Shown here piece after piece: positions 26,357-33,810 of a DNA stretch of 64,000 nucleotides. The DNA lies in contig OZ219940.1 of the NCBI GenBank assembly GCA_964291465.2, forward strand, positions 1 through 64,000. Direction: 5' to 3'. The DNA is from JAGWBJ01 sp964291465 (GTDB lineage: Bacteria; Chloroflexota; Dehalococcoidia; Lucifugimonadales; JAGWBF01). A program made the position numbers and the translations under genes. Numbering within the stretch: the stretch's first letter is position 1; each line of letters opens with the position of its first letter. Under the pieces are notes generated by a model that ran no database searches, had not been told where the DNA came from, and saw nothing but the letters and a program-made list of their open reading frames with translations.

Positions 26357-27778
26357 CTAACCGAACTGGTACTCGCGGGAGGCGGCGATGAGCTGGAGCA
26401 TCTGCAGCACCCGCTGGGTGGACCGGTCCGCGTCCTGCTGGGAGGCCCAGCTAACGTCCCCGCCGGCCCTGGCCTGGGTCAGCAGCTCCTCGTGGGTGAC
26501 CTCGTTGACCTGGGTCGGACCGATGAGGTCGATGCAGGTGTCCACCAGCTCATCGGGGCTGAGGTCTCCCTGTGCCCGGACCCTGTCGACGATGTCCCGC
26601 ACACCGGGCATGCTGATGTCCCCGACCCGGTCGGCGACGAAGTTGATGCGCCTCACCAGCGAACCGCTGTCGATCCACTCGGCGCCGGTGTGCCATCCCT
26701 CGACACTGGGCGGGTCCAGCAGGGACTGGCCCATGTTGGTCGGCTCCATACCCAGCGCCATGAGGCCGGGCTTGGGGGCGCCCTTGTAGTCGCCCACCAA
26801 GTTCATGGTGCCCACCACCACCTCGGCGGGGCTCTTCACCTTGGCGAAGCGGACGGACTCGGCCTTGAAGAAGTCCGAGTTGAACAGCACCCGCAAGGTC
26901 TGCCTCATGTCGTAGCCGGAGCTCACGAAGGCGTCGCCGATGATATTGACGGCCGCGGGGTCCCTGGGGGGGTTGTGCTGCCACGCCGGCACCTGCTCCT
27001 CGTCGGCCACGAAGAAGTTGTACAGGTGGCGGGCGATGAACCTGGCCGTAGCAGGCTGCCGCACGACGATGTCTATGATGTCGTCGCCGTTGAAGTTCCC
27101 CTTGTGCCCGAGGAAGGTCTTCTCTCCGTCGTCGTGGTCCTCGGGCTTGTATTCGAACTCCCACGGGAAGCGGCCCAGGGGCAGGCGGGGAATCTTGGCC
27201 GCGATGGTCCAGCCCGTAAAGGCCCTGGAGCACTCGAAGACGTCCTGCTCCGTGTAGTTGCCCACACCCATGGAGAACAGCTCCAGCAGCTCCCGGCCCC
27301 AGTTCTCGTTGGGCTCGTCCTTGTGGTTCTCGTTGTTGTCCAGCCAGAAGATCATGGCCGGGTTCTTGGCCAGCTCTATGAGCAGGTCCCGGTAGTTGCC
27401 CATCCCGTACTCCCGGAACATGTTTATCTGCTCGAGCATCTGGTCGCAGTTGTCCACCTTGGAGTTGCCGGTTGCGAAAAGGTGGTGCCAGAAGAGGGCC
27501 ATCTTCTCCTGCAGGGGCCGTTCGGTATTGATCATCTGCCACATGTAGTTGGCCTGGCCGTTGTAGGGCACTCCGCCCGGAAGCTTCGCCCCCGGGGCGT
27601 GCCGGAACAGGAGGTCCTCGTCGTTGTCGTCGATGCCGTGCTTCTCCGGCTCCAGCAACTCCTCGACGATTGCCTCATAGCCCCGGGCCACTCGTTCCTC
27701 CAGGTCCGCGCGGGATGCTCCGAATCCTGCGCGCCTCATGAGGTGGGCCATTAACGCGATGTCTTCACTGCCAGCCAT
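26357..27778 (-). CDS. DUF1800 family protein
   Basis: A 473-residue DUF1800 protein. Typical elements: AHLMRRAGFGASRADLEE near the start; WQMINTERPLQEKMALFWHHLFATG; the NWGRELLELFSMGVGNYTEQDV block; ECSRAFTGWTI; and DPPSVEGWHTG near the end. DUF1800 genes usually pair with a DUF1501 gene, but here the partner is an NHL propeller. No signal peptide is seen. Start ATG 27778 follows AAAGGAG; the frame to 27820 is an unsupported extension. Function unknown. Confidence 0.88.
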   Translation of the reverse strand: MAGSEDIALMAHLMRRAGFGASRADLEERVARGYEAIVEELLEPEKHGIDDNDEDLLFRHAPGAKLPGGVPYNGQANYMWQMINTERPLQEKMALFWHHLFATGNSKVDNCDQMLEQINMFREYGMGNYRDLLIELAKNPAMIFWLDNNENHKDEPNENWGRELLELFSMGVGNYTEQDVFECSRAFTGWTIAAKIPRLPLGRFPWEFEYKPEDHDDGEKTFLGHKGNFNGDDIIDIVVRQPATARFIARHLYNFFVADEEQVPAWQHNPPRDPAAVNIIGDAFVSSGYDMRQTLRVLFNSDFFKAESVRFAKVKSPAEVVVGTMNLVGDYKGAPKPGLMALGMEPTNMGQSLLDPPSVEGWHTGAEWIDSGSLVRRINFVADRVGDISMPGVRDIVDRVRAQGDLSPDELVDTCIDLIGPTQVNEVTHEELLTQARAGGDVSWASQQDADRSTQRVLQMLQLIAASREYQFG

Positions 27779-27904
27779 GGTCGCTCCTTTCGGGTGGTTG
27801 TCCTGAAGGGATCTGGGCACATGCCGCCGCCGGCACGGCTACAAATCAGGCCCGGCCACTCGCGCCGGGCTGGCCTCCTGAGATCGGAGGCCGCTCACGG
27901 TGCT

Positions 27905-27933
27905 ATTCTAGTCCAAACCCCGGCGCGGGTCAA
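27905..27933 (-). promoter_or_regulatory. Sigma-70 promoter of DUF1800-NHL unit
   Basis: On the minus strand TTGACC (27933-27928), 17-base spacer, TAGAAT (27910-27905). Predicted start is near 27898, giving a leader of about 120 bases. Confidence 0.65.
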
Positions 27934-27968
27934 CTTTCATGGCGCCCGCCATGCGAGGCGCGCTAACC

Positions 27969-29612
27969 CTAGCCGCGGACGGAGAATGCTGGCTCCAGGC
28001 TGGTGATTATCTCTACCAACGCGGGCTGACCCGAGGCCACGACCTGCTGGGCCCGCCGGATGGCCGGGACCACGTCCTCGGGCCTCTCGACACGCTCGTT
28101 GTACCCGCCCATGGCCGCAGCCACTTCGGCGTAGTTGCCGGACAGCCGGCCGGTCCCGTACTCGCGGGCCGCGACGGGGAACCGGTCGGGACCGTAGATG
28201 CCCATGCCCGAGTTGTTGTTGACGATGGTGAGGATGGGAATGCGCTCCCTGATGGCCGTTTCGAAGTCCAGGCCCACCATGCCGAAGGCGGCGTCGCCCA
28301 TCACGTTCACCGCCAGCTTGTCCGGCTCGGCGAGCTTGGCGCCCATGGCCAGGCCGAAACCATATCCCAGCTGGGTGGACTTGCCCCACCCGATGAAGGT
28401 GCGTGGAGCAACGGCCTCGAAGAAGGGAGACATCTGGTCCCGTGGACTGCCGGAATCGTGGGTTATGATGGTGTTCTTTCGGTCCAGCGTATGCATCAGG
28501 TCCCAGACCACCCGGTACGGGTTGATAGGCACCTCGTCGGAGGTGAGCTTTGGCATCCACTCCTTCAGCCAGCCGTCCTTGACGGCCTTCACCTCCCGGA
28601 CGACCTCACCGCCCTCCCGGGGAACGCCCGACCCTCCCTGGGACCGGACCTCCTGGAGGAGCTGGCCCAACACCAGTTTGGAGTCGCCGATGACCGCATG
28701 GTCGGCCCGGTAGTCCTTGTTGATGTCCTCGGCGTCGTTAGTCGAGTGGATGATGGTCTTGCCGCCGGGTATGCCCACGCCGAAGCTACCCATGGTCAGG
28801 CTGCATCCGATGCCGAACACCAGGTCGCTCTCCTTCAGGAAGTGCACCACCGGGCCCGTCGTCACGGCGCCGCCGGCGCCTATGGACAGGGCGTGGTCCT
28901 CGGGAAAGGCGCTCTTGCCCGAGAGGGTGGTCATTACGGGGGCCTGGAGTAGCTCGGCCAGCTCCCTCAGCTCGTCCCACGCCTCGGCATACAGTATCCC
29001 CTGGCCCGCGTGGATGACAGGGCGCCTGGCGGCCAGCAACGCCCTGGCGGCCTCCGCCACGTCGGCAGGGTCCCCGGCCGTCCTCCTGGGCACGACGGGA
29101 ACGTAGTGGAAGTCGGCTTCATCCAGCTCCGCCGACAGGATGTCGGCGGGCAGGTCCAGCATTACGGGGCTGGGCCTTCCCATGCGCAGGTGGCTGAAGG
29201 CCCTGCGCATCATCTCGGGCACGCGCTCGACCAGGTTTATCTGGTCCACCCACTTGGTCACGTCCCTGTAGCTCCGCGTGGGGCTGAAGTTCGGCCGCAC
29301 ACCGGTCCGGGACCGGCCGGCGGCGGCGGGCAGCAGGAGTATCGGGACGGAGTCGGCGTAGGCCTGGGCCACTCCGGCAAAGGCGTTCTCAGCCCCCGCC
29401 TGGGCCTGCATGGTGAAGGCGCCTATCCTGCGGCCGCCGGTGGTGCGGCTGAAGCCGTCGGCCATGTTGACGCCCACGCGCTCCTGGCGGAAGATGATGG
29501 GCCGGACTCCCGCCACCGCCACGGCCTCGGTGAGGGTGCTGAAGGGTATGCAGCCGATGAAATCGACCCCCTCCCGCTTCAGGATGTTGGCGATGGCGTC
29601 GGCGCCCTTCAT
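27969..29612 (-). CDS. Thiamine-diphosphate-dependent enzyme, acetolactate synthase-like
   Basis: Intact 547-residue TPP enzyme. The pyrimidine-binding domain has GVDFIGCIPFSTLTEA and the catalytic Glu in FRQERVGVNMADG. The central domain carries VIHAGQGILYAEAWDEL. The diphosphate-binding motif is VMGDAAFGMVGLDFETA with IVNNNSGMG. Replacement of the usual PGG by IPF in the N-terminal loop marks a divergent subgroup. It starts 10 bases after the radical SAM gene, so the two are almost certainly co-expressed. The reaction is unknown; likely decarboxylation or carboligation of a 2-oxo acid or acyl-CoA. Confidence 0.88.
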   Translation of the reverse strand: MKGADAIANILKREGVDFIGCIPFSTLTEAVAVAGVRPIIFRQERVGVNMADGFSRTTGGRRIGAFTMQAQAGAENAFAGVAQAYADSVPILLLPAAAGRSRTGVRPNFSPTRSYRDVTKWVDQINLVERVPEMMRRAFSHLRMGRPSPVMLDLPADILSAELDEADFHYVPVVPRRTAGDPADVAEAARALLAARRPVIHAGQGILYAEAWDELRELAELLQAPVMTTLSGKSAFPEDHALSIGAGGAVTTGPVVHFLKESDLVFGIGCSLTMGSFGVGIPGGKTIIHSTNDAEDINKDYRADHAVIGDSKLVLGQLLQEVRSQGGSGVPREGGEVVREVKAVKDGWLKEWMPKLTSDEVPINPYRVVWDLMHTLDRKNTIITHDSGSPRDQMSPFFEAVAPRTFIGWGKSTQLGYGFGLAMGAKLAEPDKLAVNVMGDAAFGMVGLDFETAIRERIPILTIVNNNSGMGIYGPDRFPVAAREYGTGRLSGNYAEVAAAMGGYNERVERPEDVVPAIRRAQQVVASGQPALVEIITSLEPAFSVRG

Positions 29613-29622
29613 CGGCTACTCC

Positions 29623-31152
29623 TCATGAGCCCATCATTATCGTGGCCCTGTCCAGTCCCGCGGCCCGCGTGGAGCCCGGGTACTTGGCGGGGTGTATACC
29701 CTCGCCCAGCCGCTCCTCGATGAGCTGGTCGTTCTCGTCGTAGTAGTACCCCTCTACGGACTCCAGGTAGTCGGCCCACTTGGCCGTGCTGCGCTGTATC
29801 TCCCAGGCCCAGTAGTTGTATGCCATGCGCTTCAGCCCCGCCCAGAAGTCGCCCTTTATGAACCTGCGCATTATCTGCCTGGGTCCATAGAACTTGCGGT
29901 AGGCCCGGCCGATCTCCCTTTGCAGGGTGCTGGGCCGCATCCTCTTGGGCAGGAATATCACGAAGGTGCCGTCCAGCCGGTCCCACGTGGGCAGGATGAA
30001 CCGGTTCAGGGGGATCGTGGGCGCGTTGTGCTCCGGGTACCCGCTGAGGGGGAACAGGGCCACGTAGTCCACGTCCGCCTCGATGGCGGCATCGATGGTG
30101 TTCCGGATGGTGTCGACGGTGTCTTCGTCGGACCCCAGGACGAAGGAGCCCAGGACCCTGAGCTTGTGCTTCTTGATCTTGGCCAGGGAGGCCCGGATTC
30201 CCTCCTGGGTCTGCTGCTTGTTGAGGAGCTTGAGCACCTTGTTGTCGAAGGACTCCAGGCCCATGTATAGGGTGTTGACCTGGGCCTTCTTCAGCAGCCT
30301 GAGCACTTCTTCGTCCCGGGCCACCTCCAGCCGGGTGAAGCAGATGCCGTACCAGTCGATCTTCTCCTCGATGACACGGTTGAGGAGCTCCTTGGTCCGG
30401 TCCCGCCTGACGGTGAAGTGGTTGTCCACGATGAAGAAGTACTTGGCGCCGGTGAGCCGGCGCTGGTACTTGATGTCGGCGATGACGCTGTCTACGCTCC
30501 GGAGCCGGTAGCCCCTGCCCAGCTCCCGGGGGGCGATGCAGAAGGAGCAGTCGTAGGGGCAGCCCCTGGTGGTCTGGAGCACCTGCCAGCGCATCTTCAG
30601 GTTCCACAGCAGCTTCCACTTGGGCCAGTCCATGTAGCCGCTTATCAGCTCCAGGTCCGGGATGACGTCGAAGTGCTGGGCGAAGGACCGGTTGGGGTTC
30701 TGCTTCATCTGGCCGTTGTCCCAGTAGGACACTCCCAGCACGCCGTCCAGGCCCTCGTCGCCCTTGAGGCGCTCCAGCACCTCGGGCAGGGTCTCGTCCC
30801 CCTCCTGGCGGACCACGATGTCGCAGTACTGAAGGGTGTCCTCGGCCATCACCGAGGCGTGGGTCCCGCCGATGATGATGGGCACGTCGGGGCGCTCGGC
30901 CTTGATCCGCCGGATGTAGTCGATGGTCTTGGGCATGGTGGAGCTGAAGGCGTGGAAGCAGACCACGTCCGCTTCCATCACCTGGTCCCACTTGATGGGG
31001 CCGATGTGCTCCACGAACACCCGCACGTCGTATCCCAGGTTCCTCACGATGGTGGCCACCAGCGGCATGCCGTACTCGGGAAAGACGGCGTGGGTCACGA
31101 GGTTCCAGTACGGCAGCTCGGCGCTGATAAAGGCGACCTTCTCGACCTTCAT
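29623..31152 (-). CDS. B12-binding-domain radical SAM protein
   Basis: A 509-residue radical SAM enzyme. Residues 1-165 form a Rossmann-like cobalamin-binding domain (IIIGGTHASVMAED, then CDIVVRQEGDETLPEVL); the classical DxHxxG motif is absent, as in many class B relatives (BchE/HpnR type). The 4Fe-4S motif CPYDCSFC has Cys198, Cys202 and Cys205. The remainder includes FFIVDNHFTV, LYMGLESFD and FVLGSDEDTVD, plus a long C-terminal region. Such proteins methylate or rearrange unreactive carbons. Start ATG 31152 follows GGAGG. It is followed 10 bases later by the TPP enzyme. Confidence 0.88.
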   Translation of the reverse strand: MKVEKVAFISAELPYWNLVTHAVFPEYGMPLVATIVRNLGYDVRVFVEHIGPIKWDQVMEADVVCFHAFSSTMPKTIDYIRRIKAERPDVPIIIGGTHASVMAEDTLQYCDIVVRQEGDETLPEVLERLKGDEGLDGVLGVSYWDNGQMKQNPNRSFAQHFDVIPDLELISGYMDWPKWKLLWNLKMRWQVLQTTRGCPYDCSFCIAPRELGRGYRLRSVDSVIADIKYQRRLTGAKYFFIVDNHFTVRRDRTKELLNRVIEEKIDWYGICFTRLEVARDEEVLRLLKKAQVNTLYMGLESFDNKVLKLLNKQQTQEGIRASLAKIKKHKLRVLGSFVLGSDEDTVDTIRNTIDAAIEADVDYVALFPLSGYPEHNAPTIPLNRFILPTWDRLDGTFVIFLPKRMRPSTLQREIGRAYRKFYGPRQIMRRFIKGDFWAGLKRMAYNYWAWEIQRSTAKWADYLESVEGYYYDENDQLIEERLGEGIHPAKYPGSTRAAGLDRATIMMGS

Positions 31153-31363
31153 GCGGGTCCTCCGTCTGTTCCGCCGGACATGGAACGGTCTTCGCCCCCG
31201 CCCCAGGCTGGCCCCTCCCAGGGTGGTATGAGTATACCGGAGAGTGTGACTAGGTATCAACACAGGAACGACGCCTATTGCTCGATACAACTACACCCGC
31301 CTCATCCTGGCCCCGTGCTCCCGTCCGGGGTAATATGTAGACTGCGATGAAGGGACCTGGACG

Positions 31364-31666
31364 GTGAAGTCGACGGGTGGGCCTACGCCAGTTAGGTGCG
31401 AGCTCTGCCAGCGGGACACGGAGCGCCCCACGTCCCATCATCTGGTGCCGAAGCTCAAGGGCGGCAGCAAGGGGCCCCAGGCACAGCTCTGCTCCACCTG
31501 CCACAGACAGGTCCACGCCATGTTCACCGAGGGGACTCTGGCCAAGCGGCTGAATACGCTGGAGGCCCTGCGGAACGACCCAAGGATGGCGGCGTACCTG
31601 TCCTGGGTGCGGAAGCGGTCGGGCGGCTCCCAGTTCAGGGTCCGTCGTTGGAAGGGACGGTTCTAG
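31364..31666 (+). CDS. HNH nuclease-like zinc-finger protein
   Basis: A 100-residue protein with an HNH arrangement: a first zinc-knuckle pair RCELCQRD, the catalytic-type HHLVPKLKGGSKG, and the second pair LCSTCHRQVHAMF, whose CHRQVH gives the final His. A basic Arg/Lys/Trp-rich tail could bind DNA. Start GTG 31364. It lies at the edge of the scrambled island that follows and could be part of it or be a stand-alone small HNH protein of the kind common in Chloroflexota. Confidence 0.75.
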   Translation: MKSTGGPTPVRCELCQRDTERPTSHHLVPKLKGGSKGPQAQLCSTCHRQVHAMFTEGTLAKRLNTLEALRNDPRMAAYLSWVRKRSGGSQFRVRRWKGRF

Positions 31667-31693
31667 CGGGGCACCGGCCGGTCCGGGCGCCGC

Positions 31694-31858
31694 CTATCCG
31701 CCGGCCTTGCGCCGGGCGATGGCGGCCTCGGCCCTGGGGCTTATGGCCCTCTGCACCGCCACGTTCACCAGCGCCGGCTTCCTCGAGGTAAAGGCCCGTT
31801 TCACGGCGGGGACCAGGCCCTCGGGGCGCTCCACCAGCTCCCCGTAGCATATGCGACC
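31694..31858 (-). pseudogene. C-terminal stub of a TPP-dependent enzyme
   Basis: The minus strand reads GELVERPEGLVPAVKRAF, then SRKPALVNVAVQRAISPRAE and a stop at 31694. This is the standard end of acetolactate-synthase-like TPP enzymes (compare RPEDVVPAIRRA and ALVEI in the intact gene at 27969-29612). It has no start and about 55 residues. Homology stops abruptly at about 31858, where Calx-beta debris begins. The matching N-terminal stub lies at 36595-36696 on the same strand. Confidence 0.75.
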
Positions 31859-31861
31859 GTG

Positions 31862-32570
31862 TCAACTCATACATGATAAGCTCGCCCCGCTCTCAGGAAG
31901 ATGTCGGACGCCTCTCCCGGCCAGCGCGCTCCACTCCACCGTCACGTCGGCCGCCACCGGGCTGGACAGTGTCACAGTGAAGACCGCGTCCCCACTCTCC
32001 AGCACGCTGGACGCGGGACCGGTGATGGATATCTCCGCCGAGTCCTTGTCCCCAGGCACCGTCGTCGACTTGTCGTCGTCCGTCAGCGTGATGGTCTCGC
32101 CCCCCTCCACCACCACGTCGTCGGTAGGGGTGATCGTCAGGGTACCATCGACCGTGCTCGAGTCGCCCGGAATGATGATAGAGGCCGGGGTCGTGGCCGT
32201 GTAGTCCCCTGGGCTCCCCTCCGTCGCCGTCCCACCCAGCGTCCCGATCGTCACCACCGTCGCCTCGGTCCGGGTGGTGCTACCGTTCAGGATGGCTGTC
32301 ACCGTCACGGTGGTCGCCGCGTCGTCCTCACCAAGAGAGTTCCGGCTCGCCAACAGAGTGATGCCCGACGGCGTGTCGTCGTCCGTTATCGTGGTGGCCA
32401 CCGACTTCGACATCCCCAGGCTGGGCGCAGGTCCGCCACCTCCCGAAGGACTCGAAATGGCCACCGTGAAGGTCTCCCCAGTCCCCTCGTCTATGCCGTC
32501 CCCGGTGGTCTGCACCGTGAACGTCTGGGGGCCGACCGCGGTCTGGGTGTAGGTCAGCGTCCCCGAAATG
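31862..32570 (-). pseudogene. Fragment of a Calx-beta repeat surface protein
   Basis: An open frame with at least two Calx-beta-type repeats: GETFTVAISSPSGGG ending in TITDDDT; NGSTTRTEATVVTIG ... GETITLTDDDKST; and a third start AVFTVTLSSPVAADVTVEWS. The Thr/Asp/Ser-rich composition is unlike the neighbours. It lacks a start, signal peptide and anchor and is cut at both ends, so it is a leftover piece of a large secreted or adhesin-like protein brought in by rearrangement. Confidence 0.75.
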
Positions 32571-32683
32571 TGAAGCTCATCGAGGGCGTTAGCTACGAAG
32601 AGATGAGCCTGTGCCGGTCGGTTGCCGAGAGGATACTGGCCAACTACACTGCGCTGCGGCAATCAAGTCAGGGTGCAGGGTGA
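32567..32683 (+). pseudogene. Unidentified C-terminal gene fragment
   Basis: Starting exactly where the Calx-beta homology ends, the plus strand reads VKLIEGVSYEEMSLCRSVAE then RILANYTALRQSSQG and a stop at 32683. The composition looks like a real protein end, but no start exists and the family is not recognised. Listed as probable debris. Confidence 0.35.
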
Positions 32684-32732
32684 GGGACGGAGTAGCGGAC
32701 AGCGCCAGACGGGGCCAATGGGCTTCCTGGGG

Positions 32733-33554
32733 CTAAGGTTTGCGGGCCACAACCTCGCCGAAGGCGAGCGCGCAAACAGCGCCAGTATGGTCCTTCCACC
32801 TGTCATACGCGACCCGTGTGGCGTCGCAAAGCCCCCGGGAGCTGGCCCCGTACTTTATCGCCGCTTCCATGATCTCCGGAGATAGGAACCATTGGTTGGC
32901 AAACTCGTAAATGAAAGCGATATCCGAGGGAGTGCTGTAGGTGTCGAAGGACCCTGTGACCCGGATGTTTGCGAAGCCGGCATCAACAAGGTGATTCTTG
33001 AGCTCCTTGCCCATCTGCGGATGCCCATCGTCGGCGACGAGGAGATCCCCGAACATGTCCCATGATCTCCTGATGATCCCGAAATCCGGATGGGTGAAGC
33101 TGGAATCGACTATCATCTCCCGGCAGCCGATGATGCCGCCGGGCTTCAAGACGCGCTTGATCTCGCTCAGTACCGCGGCTGTGTCCGGTATGTGCATGAG
33201 GACGTTGTGGCAGTGGGCTACGTCAAAGAATCCATCCTCAAAGGGCATATCAACGGCATCGGCAACATGGAAGAAGGCGTTATTCAGTCCCTGCGACTCA
33301 GCGACCAACCTCGCTTTTTCTACCTGCGATTCCTCCATGTCGACACCATGCAATTCGCCTGGGGCGACGGCCTTGGCCAGGCCCACGGATATGGTGCCTG
33401 GTCCGCAGCCGAGGTCGAGAATACGAAGGCCCGGCCTCAAAAACGGGAGCAGGTAGGCGGCATTGCTTTCGGCGGTGAATCTCCGCAGCGACTCCAGCAT
33501 CTCTTCGCTGAAACCCATGGTGTAGTCAGGAGTTGACGAAGTAGGGTTGGTCAT
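32733..33554 (-). CDS. Class I SAM-dependent methyltransferase
   Basis: A 273-residue UbiE/Methyltransf_11-type enzyme. SAM motif I is ILDLGCGPGTISVGLA; the acidic loop is GVDMEESQVEKA; motif II is FDVAHCHNVLMHIPD; motif III is LKPGGIIGCREM. The C-terminal part (FDTYSTPSDIAFIYEFANQW) is specific to an unassigned small-molecule methyltransferase group. Start ATG 33554 follows AAGGAG. Codon use and base composition look less GC-biased than the neighbouring operons, fitting acquisition with the surrounding island. It is divergent from the kinase-regulator gene. Confidence 0.85.
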   Translation of the reverse strand: MTNPTSSTPDYTMGFSEEMLESLRRFTAESNAAYLLPFLRPGLRILDLGCGPGTISVGLAKAVAPGELHGVDMEESQVEKARLVAESQGLNNAFFHVADAVDMPFEDGFFDVAHCHNVLMHIPDTAAVLSEIKRVLKPGGIIGCREMIVDSSFTHPDFGIIRRSWDMFGDLLVADDGHPQMGKELKNHLVDAGFANIRVTGSFDTYSTPSDIAFIYEFANQWFLSPEIMEAAIKYGASSRGLCDATRVAYDRWKDHTGAVCALAFGEVVARKP

Positions 33555-33706
33555 GACTGGAGATCTCCTTGACGATGCGTGCCTCGAATTGCGAGCTTAA
33601 CTACCCGTCACAAGCGGAAAGATTACAGAACGCCACGCACCTCCCGCCGACGGCAAGGCTGAATGGACATCGTACCACCGTGTGTGTTTCCGTCGAGTCA
33701 CTTTAT

Positions 33707-33732
33707 TTGCAATTTTGTGTAATTGTTTGCAA
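33707..33732. promoter_or_regulatory. Paired TTGCAA direct repeats in an AT-rich divergent control region
   Basis: TTGCAA at 33707-33712 and again at 33727-33732, exactly 20 bases apart (about two helical turns). They lie in the unusually AT-rich 33690-33740 stretch between the methyltransferase and the kinase-regulator gene. The spacing fits tandem binding by an OmpR-type regulator, such as the winged-helix domain of the downstream protein (inference). Confidence 0.4.
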
Positions 33733-33810
33733 CTAGAGGCGGAAGATGGCACAATTGCCCCTGCCGACGCTTATTCATTCGCAATCAGCAGGCCAATCGG
33801 AGGTGGCGAG

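Noticed and set aside
25526..27754. 742-residue open frame on the plus strand
   Set aside because: It is antisense to the well-supported NHL and DUF1800 genes, has Val/His/Gly-rich shadow composition and matches no family.
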